A stretch of 16,350 nt of DNA from Paracoccaceae bacterium (GCA_007131945.1 SLPP01000389.1:1-16350); one strand, 5' to 3'; counted from the stretch's first letter, positions 8,918 through 16,292 are shown. The notes: a model not told the origin generated them from the sequence alone. A program made the numbers and translations.

Positions 8918-10023
8918 CCGGCATGCTGGCGGGCCTGCGCATCCTCGAGATCGAGGGGCTGGGGCCGGGCCCCTTCGCGGCGATGTGGCTCGCCGACCAG
9001 GGCGCCGAGGTGATCTGCATCCAGCGCCCGGGCGGCGCCGCGGCCCCCGGCGTACCCGACCGCTCGATCCTCAACCGCGGCAAGAAGACGATCGCGCTCG
9101 ACCTGAAGGACCCCGCCGACAGGACGGTCGTCCGCGCCCTGATCGCTACCGCCGACGGGCTGATCGAGGGCTTCCGGCCGGGCGTAATGGAACGGCTCGG
9201 CCTCGGGCCCGCCGAGGCACACGCCCTCAACCCCCGCCTTGTCTACGGCCGGATGACCGGCTGGGGGCAGGCGGGGCCGCGCGCGAGCGAGGCCGGGCAT
9301 GACCTCAACTACATCTCGCTTTCGGGCGCGCTCTGGTATGCCGGCCTGCCCGGCCAGCCGCCGGTGACGCCGGCGACGCTCGTCGGCGATATCGGCGGCG
9401 GCGCGATGTATCTCGTCGCCGGCATGCTCGCCGGGCTCCTGCGCGCGCAGCGCAGCGGCGAAGGCAGCGTCGTCGACGCCGCCATCGTCGACGGCTCGGC
9501 GCATATGCTCGCGCTCCTGATGTCGATGGCACCCGCCGGCATGCTGGCCGAGGCGCGCGGGCAGAGCCTCCTCGACGGGCCGCACTGGTCGCGCAGCTAT
9601 GCCTGCAAGGATGGCGGCTTCGTCTCGGTCCAGTGTCTCGAGGCGAAGTTCTATTCGGAATTCCTCGAAATCCTTGATCTCGCCGCCGATCCGGACTTCG
9701 CGCGCCAGTACGACCCCGCGACATGGCCGCACGCGACCGGGCGGCTGGCGGCGCTCTTCGCCGAACAACCGCGCCACCACTGGGCCGCGCGCTTCGCCGG
9801 CAGCGATGCCTGCGTCGCGCCGGTCCTCAGCCCGTGGGAGGCCGCGCGCGATCCGCACATGGCCGCGCGCGCGGCCTGGGTCGAGCGCGACGGCGCCCTG
9901 CAACCCGCCCCGGCCCCGCGCTTCGGCGACACCGCGCCCGCCCCCGCCGCCATCCCGTCGCGCGACGCCGACCGCGCCGGGATCCTCGCCGATCTGCGCG
10001 CGCGCGGGCTGCTCGATCCCTAG
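8914..10023 (+). CDS. Family III CoA-transferase, alpha-methylacyl-CoA racemase type
   Basis: This 369-residue protein belongs to the CaiB/BaiF family. Within it, motifs match alpha-methylacyl-CoA racemase, which epimerises 2-methylacyl-CoA esters: GRMTGWGQAGPR then AGHDLNYISLSG with His129, VGDIGGG with Asp159, and a Glu at 243 in the segment before KFYSEF. These line up within three residues of the His126, Asp156 and Glu241 I recall for the mycobacterial enzyme MCR, so an active racemase is more likely than a transferase. The ATG at 8914 overlaps the upstream GDPD stop (ATGA); GTG 8902 and ATG 8923 are alternatives. It may act in branched-chain or sterol side-chain catabolism, but no such genes are nearby. 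The thiolase lies over 7 kb away on the other strand. Confidence 0.88.
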   Translation: MTGMLAGLRILEIEGLGPGPFAAMWLADQGAEVICIQRPGGAAAPGVPDRSILNRGKKTIALDLKDPADRTVVRALIATADGLIEGFRPGVMERLGLGPAEAHALNPRLVYGRMTGWGQAGPRASEAGHDLNYISLSGALWYAGLPGQPPVTPATLVGDIGGGAMYLVAGMLAGLLRAQRSGEGSVVDAAIVDGSAHMLALLMSMAPAGMLAEARGQSLLDGPHWSRSYACKDGGFVSVQCLEAKFYSEFLEILDLAADPDFARQYDPATWPHATGRLAALFAEQPRHHWAARFAGSDACVAPVLSPWEAARDPHMAARAAWVERDGALQPAPAPRFGDTAPAPAAIPSRDADRAGILADLRARGLLDP

Positions 10024-10049
10024 CCACGCCGCCACCGGACGCCGCGCGG

Positions 10050-10078
10050 TTGCGCCGGCCGCGGCAAGCTGATATGAG
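10050..10078 (+). promoter_or_regulatory. Weak sigma-70-like promoter candidate before nrnC
   Basis: TTGCGC and TATGAG are separated by exactly 17 bases. They match the consensus at three and four of six positions. The position, about 80 bases before nrnC, would suit a promoter for the nrnC-lptCAB transcript. Chance matches of this quality are common. Confidence 0.2.
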
Positions 10079-10157
10079 GGCGCCGCGCCACGGCCACTAA
10101 GGCACTGATTTTTTGCGGCGATCCGTATCAGGCGCCCGCCGCCCCCAAGGACCCGGG

Positions 10158-10769
10158 ATGACGATCCACCTGCACCGCCACGATCTGCCCGACGGGCTGG
10201 ACCTGGGCCGCGTCGTCGCCATCGACTGCGAGACGATGGGCCTCAATCCGCATCGCGACCGGCTCTGCCTCGTGCAGCTCTCGGCCGGCGACGGCGATGC
10301 GCATCTGGTGCAGATCGCCCCCGGCCTGTCCCCCGCGCCGAACCTCGCCGCGCTCCTCGGCGATCCAGACCGGCTGAAGCTCTTCCATTTCGGCCGTTTC
10401 GACATTGCCGTGCTGATGCATCGCTTCGACGTGCTCGCAAGCCCCGTCTGGTGCACCAAGATCGCCTCCAAGCTGGCCCGCACCTTCACCGACCGGCACG
10501 GGCTGAAATACCTCGTCGCCGACCTTCTCGGCATCGACATCTCGAAACAGCAGCAGAGCTCGGACTGGGGGGCGGCGGAACTCAGCGCGGCGCAAATGGA
10601 CTACGCCGCCTCCGACGTGCTCTACCTGCACCGGCTGAAGGCCGCGCTCGAACCGATGCTGGAACGCGAGGGGCGCGCGGCGCTGGCGCAGTCCTGTTTC
10701 GACTTCCTGCCGGCGCGCGCCGCGCTCGATCTCGCGGGCTGGCCGGACAGCGACATCTTCGCGCATTGA
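10158..10769 (+). CDS. nrnC: NrnC-like DEDDy 3'-5' exoribonuclease (RNase D-like)
   Basis: This 203-residue protein is a bare DEDDy exonuclease domain. Motif I is VAIDCETMGL (Asp23, Glu25), motif II is FHFGRFDIAVL (Asp82) and motif III is DYAASDVLYL (Tyr149, Asp153). It lacks the HRDC domains that make E. coli RNase D about 375 residues. Its size fits alphaproteobacterial NrnC, known from Bartonella as an oligoribonuclease that degrades two- to five-nucleotide RNAs where Orn is absent. A general annotation would read ribonuclease D. I chose the ATG at 10158 (AAGGA at 10147-10151); an in-frame start at 10113 is less likely. It is 10 bases upstream of lptC and apparently heads the lpt operon, an arrangement I recall as common in this class. 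Confidence 0.85.
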   Translation: MTIHLHRHDLPDGLDLGRVVAIDCETMGLNPHRDRLCLVQLSAGDGDAHLVQIAPGLSPAPNLAALLGDPDRLKLFHFGRFDIAVLMHRFDVLASPVWCTKIASKLARTFTDRHGLKYLVADLLGIDISKQQQSSDWGAAELSAAQMDYAASDVLYLHRLKAALEPMLEREGRAALAQSCFDFLPARAALDLAGWPDSDIFAH

Positions 10770-10779
10770 GGGCCGGTCG

Positions 10780-11403
10780 ATGGATGCCCCCGCACGCTTC
10801 GACCGGCGGCACTCGCGCCTCGTGCGGGTGCTGAAGGTGGCGCTGCCGATCACCGCGCTGGCGCTTCTGTCGATGGTGTTCCTTCTGGCCGAGACGGTGG
10901 ACCCCGCCCGCGCGATCCCGCTCGCCGAAATCGATGTCGAGGAACGCGCCCGCGACCCGCGCGTCTCGGGCGCGAGCTTCGCCGGCGTCACCGATGACGG
11001 CGCCGCGCTGCGCATCACCGCCGAGACCGCGCGCACCGATCCCGGCGCCGTGCTGCGGCTCGAGGCGACCGGGCTGACGCTGGCGCTCGAGGGGGTTTCC
11101 GGCGGGCTGGTGACCGGGCGGGCCGATCAAGGCGTCATCGACCGCGGCAATGGCAGCTTCGAGATGCGCGGCGCGATCGAGATCACCGCCACGCCCGGCT
11201 ACCGGGTGGAAAGCGACCGCATCACCGGCGCGCTGGACCGTACCTGGCTGCACGCGCCCGGTCCGGTCGCGGGCGAGGCCCCGGCGGGCGAGTTGCAGGC
11301 CGGCGCCCTGCGCGTGACCCAGGATCCGGACCGGCCCGACAGCCAGCGTCTTGTCTTCTCGGGCGGCGTCAGGCTTCTATACCAGCCGGAGGAACAGGAG
11401 TAG
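10780..11403 (+). CDS. lptC: LPS export ABC transporter periplasmic protein LptC
   Basis: LptC is the bitopic inner-membrane protein that receives LPS from the LptB2FG transporter and passes it to LptA. The 207-residue product has a basic cytoplasmic N terminus, one transmembrane helix (about residues 20-37) and a periplasmic domain of short beta strands, such as the RGAIEITATPGYRVESDRI segment, typical of the LptC/OstA jellyroll. Sequence similarity in this family is low; the identification rests on topology, length and position directly before lptA and lptB. A GAGGG lies upstream of the ATG, and the gene starts 10 bases after nrnC. The stop is three bases before lptA. Confidence 0.88.
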   Translation: MDAPARFDRRHSRLVRVLKVALPITALALLSMVFLLAETVDPARAIPLAEIDVEERARDPRVSGASFAGVTDDGAALRITAETARTDPGAVLRLEATGLTLALEGVSGGLVTGRADQGVIDRGNGSFEMRGAIEITATPGYRVESDRITGALDRTWLHAPGPVAGEAPAGELQAGALRVTQDPDRPDSQRLVFSGGVRLLYQPEEQE

Positions 11404-11406
11404 CCG

Positions 11407-11928
11407 ATGCCGCGCGCGATCGCCCATACCGTCGCCGTCCTCGCCGCCGGCCTCGTGGCGCTGGCGCTCGCCGCCTGGCCGGTGCCGTCCGCGGCGCAGG
11501 ACACGCAGATCCGGCTCGGCCAGTCGCTGCGGCTGAGCGACGCGCCGATCGAGATCAATGCCGACGAGCTGGAGGTCGACCAGTCCACCGGCGCCAGCGT
11601 CTTTCGCGGCAATGTCCGCGCCGAGCAGGGCGAGATGGTGCTGACCGCCGGCAGCCTGCGGATCGAATACAGCCGCGCGCCCGATACCGGGCGAACGCGG
11701 ATCGACCAGCTGCACGCCGCCGGCGGCGTCACCTTCGTCACCCCCGCCGAGGCCGTCGAGGCCGAGGAGGCGACCTATTCGCTGGCCGAGCAGACGCTCG
11801 AGATGCGCGGCGACGTGGTGCTGGTGCAGGGGCAGAACGTGCTCGCCGGGCAGGTCTTCCGCGCCGACCTGGCGCGCGGCACGGGCGCGATGACGGGCGG
11901 CGTGCGCACGATCATCCAGCTGGACTGA
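11407..11928 (+). CDS. lptA: LPS transport periplasmic protein LptA
   Basis: LptA is the periplasmic bridge that carries LPS between LptC and the outer-membrane LptDE. The 173-residue precursor has a Sec signal peptide with a hydrophobic core (about 8-24) and a probable cleavage after Ala30 (PSAA before QD). The mature part shows the OstA pattern: APIEINADELEVDQSTG, FRGNVRAEQGEMVLTAGSLRIEY, then a second repeat ending in RGDVVLVQGQNVLAGQ. Both flanking genes are lpt genes, with gaps of three and four bases, so they are translated from one mRNA. A CAGGAG Shine-Dalgarno lies within the end of lptC. The product is near normal length with nothing missing. Confidence 0.93.
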   Translation: MPRAIAHTVAVLAAGLVALALAAWPVPSAAQDTQIRLGQSLRLSDAPIEINADELEVDQSTGASVFRGNVRAEQGEMVLTAGSLRIEYSRAPDTGRTRIDQLHAAGGVTFVTPAEAVEAEEATYSLAEQTLEMRGDVVLVQGQNVLAGQVFRADLARGTGAMTGGVRTIIQLD

Positions 11929-11932
11929 TCGC

Positions 11933-12673
11933 ATGCGCGACACTTCCGACATCCGGACCGGCCTGACGGTCACGGGGCTCGCGAAGAGCTATGGCAGCCG
12001 GCCGGTGCTGCGCGGGGTGGAGCTCGAGCTTGACCGCGGCGAGGTGGTGGCGCTTCTCGGCCCCAACGGCTCGGGCAAGACAACCTGCTTCTACTGCATC
12101 GCCGGGCTCGTGCCCTCGGATGGCGGGCGCGTGGGCATCGACGGCGTCGACGCGACGGGGCTGCCGATGTACCGCCGGGCGCGGCTCGGCATCGGCTACC
12201 TGCCGCAGGAGATGTCGATCTTCCGCGGCCTCACGGTCGCCGACAACATCATGGCGATCCTCGAGATCGCCGAGCCCGACCGCCGCCGCCGCGCCGCCCG
12301 GCTCGAGGAACTGCTGGGCGAGTTCTCCATCGACCATCTGCGCAACGCCCCGGCGCTGGCGCTCTCGGGCGGCGAGCGGAGGCGTACCGAGATCGCCCGC
12401 TGCCTCGCCTCGAACCCGCGCTACGTGCTCCTCGACGAGCCCTTCGCCGGCGTCGACCCGATCGCGGTGGCCGATATCCGCGGCCTCGTCGCCGACCTGC
12501 GCGATCGCGGCATCGGCGTGCTGATCACCGACCACAACGTGCGCGAAACGCTTGAGATCGTCGACCGCGCCTATATCCTGCACGATGGCCGCGTGCTGAT
12601 GAGCGGCACGCCCGCGGAGGTCATCCAGGATGAGAACGTGCGCCGCGTCTATCTCGGCGACAGTTTCCGCTGA
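11933..12673 (+). CDS. lptB: LPS export ABC transporter ATPase LptB
   Basis: LptB powers LPS extraction from the inner membrane as a dimer with LptF and LptG, which are not in this window. The 246-residue ATPase has a complete set of motifs: Walker A GPNGSGKT (43-50), Q-loop Gln92 in YLPQEMSIF, signature LSGGERRR from 144, Walker B YVLLDEPF with Glu169, and the switch His201 in ITDHNVRET. The LPQE(M/A)SIFR segment and the DHNVRETL ending are characteristic of LptB rather than other small ABC ATPases. The gene follows lptA by four bases and precedes rpoN by 15. An lptB-rpoN link is widespread in proteobacteria. Confidence 0.97.
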   Translation: MRDTSDIRTGLTVTGLAKSYGSRPVLRGVELELDRGEVVALLGPNGSGKTTCFYCIAGLVPSDGGRVGIDGVDATGLPMYRRARLGIGYLPQEMSIFRGLTVADNIMAILEIAEPDRRRRAARLEELLGEFSIDHLRNAPALALSGGERRRTEIARCLASNPRYVLLDEPFAGVDPIAVADIRGLVADLRDRGIGVLITDHNVRETLEIVDRAYILHDGRVLMSGTPAEVIQDENVRRVYLGDSFR

Positions 12674-12688
12674 CCGGGCCGGCGCGCG

Positions 12689-13966
12689 ATGAAGACCGGG
12701 CTTCAGCTTCGCCAGACGCAGCAACTCGCGCTGACGCCGCTGGTGCGCATGTCGCTGGCGATCCTGCGCATGCCGCCGGCCGATCTGACCGAGGAGATCG
12801 CCCGCGAGGCAGAGCGCAACCCCTTCCTGCGCCACGAGGCGCCGCGCAGCCGCGGCCTGCGCGGCCCCGCCCCGACGGCGACGCCTCCCGAACCCGCCGC
12901 GCGCGAGCTCTCCTTCCAGGAATCGCTGCGCGGCCAGCTGGCGCTGATGGACCTCGCCCCCGAAACCGGGTCGCTGGCGCTGTTTCTGGTTTCGGAACTG
13001 CGCGAGGACGGGATCCTCGACGTCACCCTCGAGGAGCTGACCGAGGAGACCGGTGCGCCGCTGACCGCGCTGGAAACCGCGCTTGCCGCCCTGCAATCCT
13101 GCGAGCCCGCCGGGATCGGCGCGCGCGACCTGGCCGAATGCCTGCGGCTGCAACTCGTCGATCTGGGCCTCGCCGCGACCGAGGCGGCGGCGACGGTGGC
13201 CGAGATGGCGCTCTTCGCCGCCCGCGACTGGGCCACGCTCGGGCGGCGGCTCGGCATCGACCGCGCCGAGGCCGAGCGGCGCGCGGCGCTCCTGCGCCGG
13301 CTCAGCCCGCGCCCGGTGCGCGCCAGCGACACCGCGGCGGTACTCGCGCAGCCCGACCTCATCGTCACCCGCGACGCGCTCGGCGCGCTGGGGGTGCGCG
13401 TGAACGACCGGCACCTGCCGCGCATCGGCCTCGACCCCGCGCTGCTCGCCGGGGCGCGCGGCGAACGCTTCGCGCCCGAGCTCCTCGACCGCGCCCGGGC
13501 GCTGATCGCCGCGCTCGAGAGCCGCGGGCGCACGCTGGCGCGCATCGGCGACTGGCTGGTCACCCGCCAGGCGGGCTTCTTCCTGCGCGGCCCCGAGGCG
13601 CTGCTGCCGGCCACCCGCGCCGAGCTCGCCGCCGATCTGGGCCTGCACCCGGCGACCGTCGGCCGCGCCATCGCCGGCAAATCGATCGATGTCGACGGCC
13701 GGCTCTGGCCCATGTCGCATTTCTTCTCCGCCGCGCTGCCGGGACCCGACGGCGCGGTCTCGGCGCGCGCGGTCGAGCGGCGCATCCTGGCGCTGGTCGC
13801 CGCCGAACCGCCGGGTCGCCCGCTCAGCGATGCCGCGCTCGCCGAGGCGCTGCGCGCGGAAGGCGTTGACATCGCCCGTCGAACTGTCGCCAAATACCGC
13901 CAAGGCCTGCGCATCCCGGCAACGGCCACGCGGCGGCGACTCGCGACCGCGCGCGGGGCCGGATAG
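12689..13966 (+). CDS. rpoN: RNA polymerase sigma-54 factor RpoN
   Basis: RpoN directs RNA polymerase to -24/-12 promoters that need enhancer-binding ATPases. The 425-residue protein has the Gln-rich region I (LRQTQQLALTPLVR, residues 7-20, to about 48), a core-binding part with CEPAGIGARDLAECLRLQL (138-156), and a DNA-binding part ending in the RpoN box ARRTVAKYR at 396-404. It is about 50 residues shorter than the E. coli protein; the Pro/Ala linker at 50-72 replaces most of acidic region II. The helix-turn-helix differs from the usual pattern: HPATVGR (320-326) stands for HESTxSR, and the following KSIDVDGRLW segment replaces the usual KY..TPRG. Start ATG 12689 lies 15 bases after lptB. 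It is probably functional, perhaps with altered promoter preference. Confidence 0.94.
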   Translation: MKTGLQLRQTQQLALTPLVRMSLAILRMPPADLTEEIAREAERNPFLRHEAPRSRGLRGPAPTATPPEPAARELSFQESLRGQLALMDLAPETGSLALFLVSELREDGILDVTLEELTEETGAPLTALETALAALQSCEPAGIGARDLAECLRLQLVDLGLAATEAAATVAEMALFAARDWATLGRRLGIDRAEAERRAALLRRLSPRPVRASDTAAVLAQPDLIVTRDALGALGVRVNDRHLPRIGLDPALLAGARGERFAPELLDRARALIAALESRGRTLARIGDWLVTRQAGFFLRGPEALLPATRAELAADLGLHPATVGRAIAGKSIDVDGRLWPMSHFFSAALPGPDGAVSARAVERRILALVAAEPPGRPLSDAALAEALRAEGVDIARRTVAKYRQGLRIPATATRRRLATARGAG

Positions 13967-14034
13967 GGACGAAACGACAGACCGATCGAGCGGCGCGCCG
14001 GGACCGGAACGCCGCGACAACCGAGGAGAGGCCC

Positions 14035-14595
14035 ATGCGGTACCAGATCAGCGGCAAACAGATCGACATCGGGGAGGCGCTGCAGACCCATGTCAAGGAC
14101 GAGCTCGGCGCCGTGATGGAGAAGTACTCGCAGCGCCCCACCGACGCCAACATCGTCTTCTCGCGCGATGCGCACAACCATGTCTGCGAGGCGACGGTGC
14201 ATCTCTCCTCGGGCCTCACTGCGCAGGCCAGGGGTCTGGCGACCGAGATCTACGCCGCCTTCGACGCCTGCTGCGCGAAGATGGACAAGCAGCTGCGCCG
14301 CTACAAGCGCCGGCTAAAGGACCATCACCGCGACCGCAGCCCGGTTGAATTCGCCGGTGTCGCCTCGTATATCCTCGCCGCCGACGAGCAAGAAGGGGAA
14401 GAACCCGAATCGCTTCAGCCGATCATCATCGCCGAGATGGAGACGCGGATCCCCTCGCTGTCGGCCGGCGAGGCGGTGATGCAGATGGAACTGGCGCATG
14501 CCAATGTCCTGGTCTTCCGCAACGAGCGGCACGGCGGTCTAAACGTCGTCTATCGGCGCGATGACGGCAACATCGGCTGGATCGATCCGCAATAG
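14035..14595 (+). CDS. hpf: Ribosome hibernation-promoting factor, long form
   Basis: Long HPF binds the 30S decoding region and dimerises ribosomes into inactive 100S particles in stationary phase. The 186-residue product has an N-terminal S30AE domain (1-100; MRYQISGKQIDIGEAL, then a basic LRRYKRRLKDHHRD helix), a linker with an acidic run (EQEGEEPES) and the C-terminal dimerisation domain (about 130-186; VLVFRNE, VVYRRDDGNIGWIDP). The latter makes it the long form, unlike the short Hpf/YfiA of enterobacteria. A GAGGAGAGG Shine-Dalgarno precedes ATG 14035. It sits 68 bp after rpoN and 103 bp before ptsN, an order shared by many proteobacteria. The gaps leave room for its own promoter, though I cannot point to one. 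Confidence 0.95.
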   Translation: MRYQISGKQIDIGEALQTHVKDELGAVMEKYSQRPTDANIVFSRDAHNHVCEATVHLSSGLTAQARGLATEIYAAFDACCAKMDKQLRRYKRRLKDHHRDRSPVEFAGVASYILAADEQEGEEPESLQPIIIAEMETRIPSLSAGEAVMQMELAHANVLVFRNERHGGLNVVYRRDDGNIGWIDPQ

Positions 14596-14698
14596 GCCGC
14601 GGTCCGGCACAGTGCCCACGGCCGCGAGCCGCCGCGGCGACCGACTGGCGGACAATCGCACCGGCGCCTGCATACCCACGCATCGCGAGGAGAACTTC

Positions 14699-15163
14699 AT
14701 GGAACTGGCGGACTTGCTGAAACCCGAGGCGATACGCGTCAGCAGCATCGTGAAGAGCAAGAAGCGTCTGTTTCAGGATCTCGGCGAACTGGCGGCCAGG
14801 ACCTACGGCATCCCCGCCGACGAGGCGGTGGACGCGCTGCAGGAACGCGAGAGTCTCGGCCCGACCGGCGTCGGCCACGGCGTGGCGCTGCCGCATGCAA
14901 GGATCGACGGGCTGGAAAAGGTTGTCGGCATCTTCGTGCGGCTGGAAAAGCCGATGGATTACGGCTCGGTCGACCGCGCGCCGGTCGATCTGATCTTCGC
15001 GCTCTTCGCGCCGCGCGATGCGGGGGTCGAACATCTCAAGGCGCTGGCGCTGGTCTCCCGCCGGCTGCGCGACGGCGGTCTCTGCACCAAGCTGCGCGCC
15101 AATGTGGAACCCGACACGCTCTACGCGATCCTCACCACCAGCCCCGACACCAAGGCTGCCTAA
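14699..15163 (+). CDS. ptsN: PTS IIA-like nitrogen regulatory protein (EIIA-Ntr)
   Basis: EIIA-Ntr is the last phospho-acceptor of the nitrogen PTS chain (EI-Ntr, NPr, EIIA-Ntr), which regulates rather than transports. The 154-residue single-domain protein has the signature GPTGVGHGVALPHARI with the phospho-acceptor at His66, matching His73 of E. coli. Ser/Lys-rich residues near 15-23 and VDLIFALFAP are typical of the fold. The start at 14699 is set by a GCGAGGAGA Shine-Dalgarno. Location downstream of rpoN and hpf is the classical arrangement, although the enzyme's targets in alphaproteobacteria are more varied. Its partners (ptsP, ptsO) are not in the window. A stem-loop follows the stop. 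Confidence 0.95.
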   Translation: MELADLLKPEAIRVSSIVKSKKRLFQDLGELAARTYGIPADEAVDALQERESLGPTGVGHGVALPHARIDGLEKVVGIFVRLEKPMDYGSVDRAPVDLIFALFAPRDAGVEHLKALALVSRRLRDGGLCTKLRANVEPDTLYAILTTSPDTKAA

Positions 15164-15166
15164 CTT

Positions 15167-15188
15167 CCGCAAGAACCTTTCGTTGCGG
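15167..15188 (+). terminator. Stem-loop terminator candidate after ptsN
   Basis: CCGCAA (15167-15172) pairs with TTGCGG (15183-15188), and inner GAA pairs with TTC across a CCT loop with one bulged G. It begins four bases after the ptsN stop and is followed by TTAAC, a weak U-tract. It is plausible as the 3' end of the rpoN-hpf-ptsN transcript. Confidence 0.45.
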
Positions 15189-15231
15189 TTAACGCGGCCG
15201 ATATATTCCTTCAGATCAATTGCTTGCCAAA

Positions 15232-15249
15232 GTGCGCGCATGCGCGCAC
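15232..15249. repeat. Perfect 18-bp palindrome, GTGCGCGCATGCGCGCAC
   Basis: The two 9-bp arms are exact reverse complements, and all 18 bases alternate purine and pyrimidine. It lies between the convergent ptsN and rluA genes, seven bases past the rluA stop. On the minus strand it is followed by TTTGG, so it could act as the rluA terminator. It could also adopt cruciform or Z-DNA, or bind a dimeric protein. The palindrome is seen directly; the roles are inference. Confidence 0.55.
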
Positions 15250-15256
15250 CGCGCCC

Positions 15257-15907
15257 TCAGAACGGCGCCGGCGCGCGCAGCTTCAGCGGCGCGCCGGTCC
15301 GCGGATGGGTCAGGCGTAGCTCCTCGGCATGCAGCATCAGCCGCGGCCAGTCCGCCGCCGCGCCCTCGGCATAGAGCGGATCGCCCAGGATCGGATGGCC
15401 GATCTCGCGCATGTGCACGCGCAACTGGTGGCTGCGCCCGGTGCGCGGCGTCAGCCGGACCCGCGCGTTCGGCCCCTCGCGTCGCAGCACCCGCCAGGCG
15501 GTCTGCGCCGGCCGGCCGGCCGCGTGGCAGACCTTCTGCCGCGGCCGGTTCGGCCAGTCCACCGCGAGAGGCAGGTCGACCCGCCCCTTCGCCTCGGCCG
15601 GATGGCCGGCGACCAGCGCGACATAGCGCTTCTGCACCCGGCGATGCTCGAACTGCCGGCCCAGATGCGCCTGCGCCTGCGCCGTCAGCGCGAAGACGAT
15701 TACCCCCGACGTGTCCAGGTCCAGCCGATGCACCAGCAACACCTGCGGGAACCGGACCCGCAGCCGCGCGATCAGGCAGTCGGCGCGCTCCGGCCCGCGG
15801 CCGGGCACGGACAGGATCCCCGCCGGCTTGTCCACCGCCAGGATGTCGTCATCCAGATGCAGGATCGGCGCTTCGCCGGGTGGCGGCGCATAGACGAACT
15901 CGTTCAT
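15257..15907 (-). CDS. rluA: RluA-type rRNA/tRNA pseudouridine synthase
   Basis: RluA isomerises U746 of 23S rRNA and U32 of several tRNAs. The 216-residue product is close to E. coli RluA (219). It keeps the active site VHRLDLDTSG with catalytic Asp63, the region DWPNRPRQKVC, the GRSHQLRVHMREIGHPILGDPLYA motif and the C-terminal LRLTHPRTG. There is no S4 domain, which excludes the larger RluC/RluD type. I chose ATG 15907 because family homology starts there; the open frame extending to 16201 crosses the neighbouring gene and is a shadow. It lies 43 bp downstream of the DUF2794 gene on the same strand and probably shares its transcript. It converges with ptsN. Confidence 0.93.
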   Translation of the reverse strand: MNEFVYAPPPGEAPILHLDDDILAVDKPAGILSVPGRGPERADCLIARLRVRFPQVLLVHRLDLDTSGVIVFALTAQAQAHLGRQFEHRRVQKRYVALVAGHPAEAKGRVDLPLAVDWPNRPRQKVCHAAGRPAQTAWRVLRREGPNARVRLTPRTGRSHQLRVHMREIGHPILGDPLYAEGAAADWPRLMLHAEELRLTHPRTGAPLKLRAPAPF

Positions 15908-15950
15908 GCCGCCCAGATGGGCCAGAACCGACGCCGGCGCAAGCTCGCGC

Positions 15951-16292
15951 TCAGTCGAGCGCGCGCAACAGCTTCCGCTCGAGCGGGGCGAGCACCGAGC
16001 GCAAATCCGCCCCGCGCTTGAGCACCTGCCCTTCCGGCCCGTAAAGCACGTATTCCCCCTGCCGCTTGCGCAATTGCGGCACCTTCTCGACGCGATGGAG
16101 GGGATGCTCGGCGGTGCGGCGGAAGATCGAGAACACCGCCCGGTCGCGCAGGCACGAGATCGCGTAATCCCGCCACAGCCCCGCCGCGACGAAGCGGCCA
16201 TAGACCGAGAGGATCACCCCCAGTTCCTGCCGGTCGAAGCTGACGGTCTCGGCCTGTGCAGGGCGCAGCGGGACCAGGGACTGCACGTTCAT
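15951..16292 (-). CDS. DUF2794 family protein of unknown function
   Basis: This 113-residue protein matches the DUF2794 pattern I know from alphaproteobacteria: FDRQELGVILSVYGRFVAAG, LWRDYAISCLRDRAVFSIFRR, then HRVEKVPQLRKRQGEYVLYG and a C-terminal basic stretch ending KLLRALD. It has no signal peptide or transmembrane segment, so it is probably cytoplasmic. It is rich in Arg and aromatic residues. Its function is not known to me. I chose ATG 16292, with GGGGCAGG upstream; a TTG at 16322 would add ten residues with no conserved feature. The gene is upstream of rluA on the same strand, which hints at an RNA-related role but does not prove it. Confidence 0.85.
   Translation of the reverse strand: MNVQSLVPLRPAQAETVSFDRQELGVILSVYGRFVAAGLWRDYAISCLRDRAVFSIFRRTAEHPLHRVEKVPQLRKRQGEYVLYGPEGQVLKRGADLRSVLAPLERKLLRALD

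Noticed and set aside
13990..13999. CGGCGCGCCG palindrome between rpoN and hpf
   Set aside because: Ten-base GC palindromes are expected by chance at this composition, and no T-run or further structure supports a terminator.
11912..14020. A 702-codon antisense frame over lptB and rpoN
   Set aside because: It is a shadow of two well-supported genes. Its composition is typical of antisense frames in high-GC DNA.
14596..14638. GCCGCGG...CCGCGGC inverted repeat and a GGCAC-A-GTGCC mini-palindrome between hpf and ptsN, considered as terminator or sigma-54 site
   Set aside because: The long arms are 29 bases apart with no T-run. The small palindrome has a one-base loop, and the GG-N10-GC spacing of a -24/-12 promoter is not met.
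15908..16201. N-terminal extension of RluA
   Set aside because: It overlaps the DUF2794 gene in another frame and is Cys/Arg/Ser-rich without RluA similarity.
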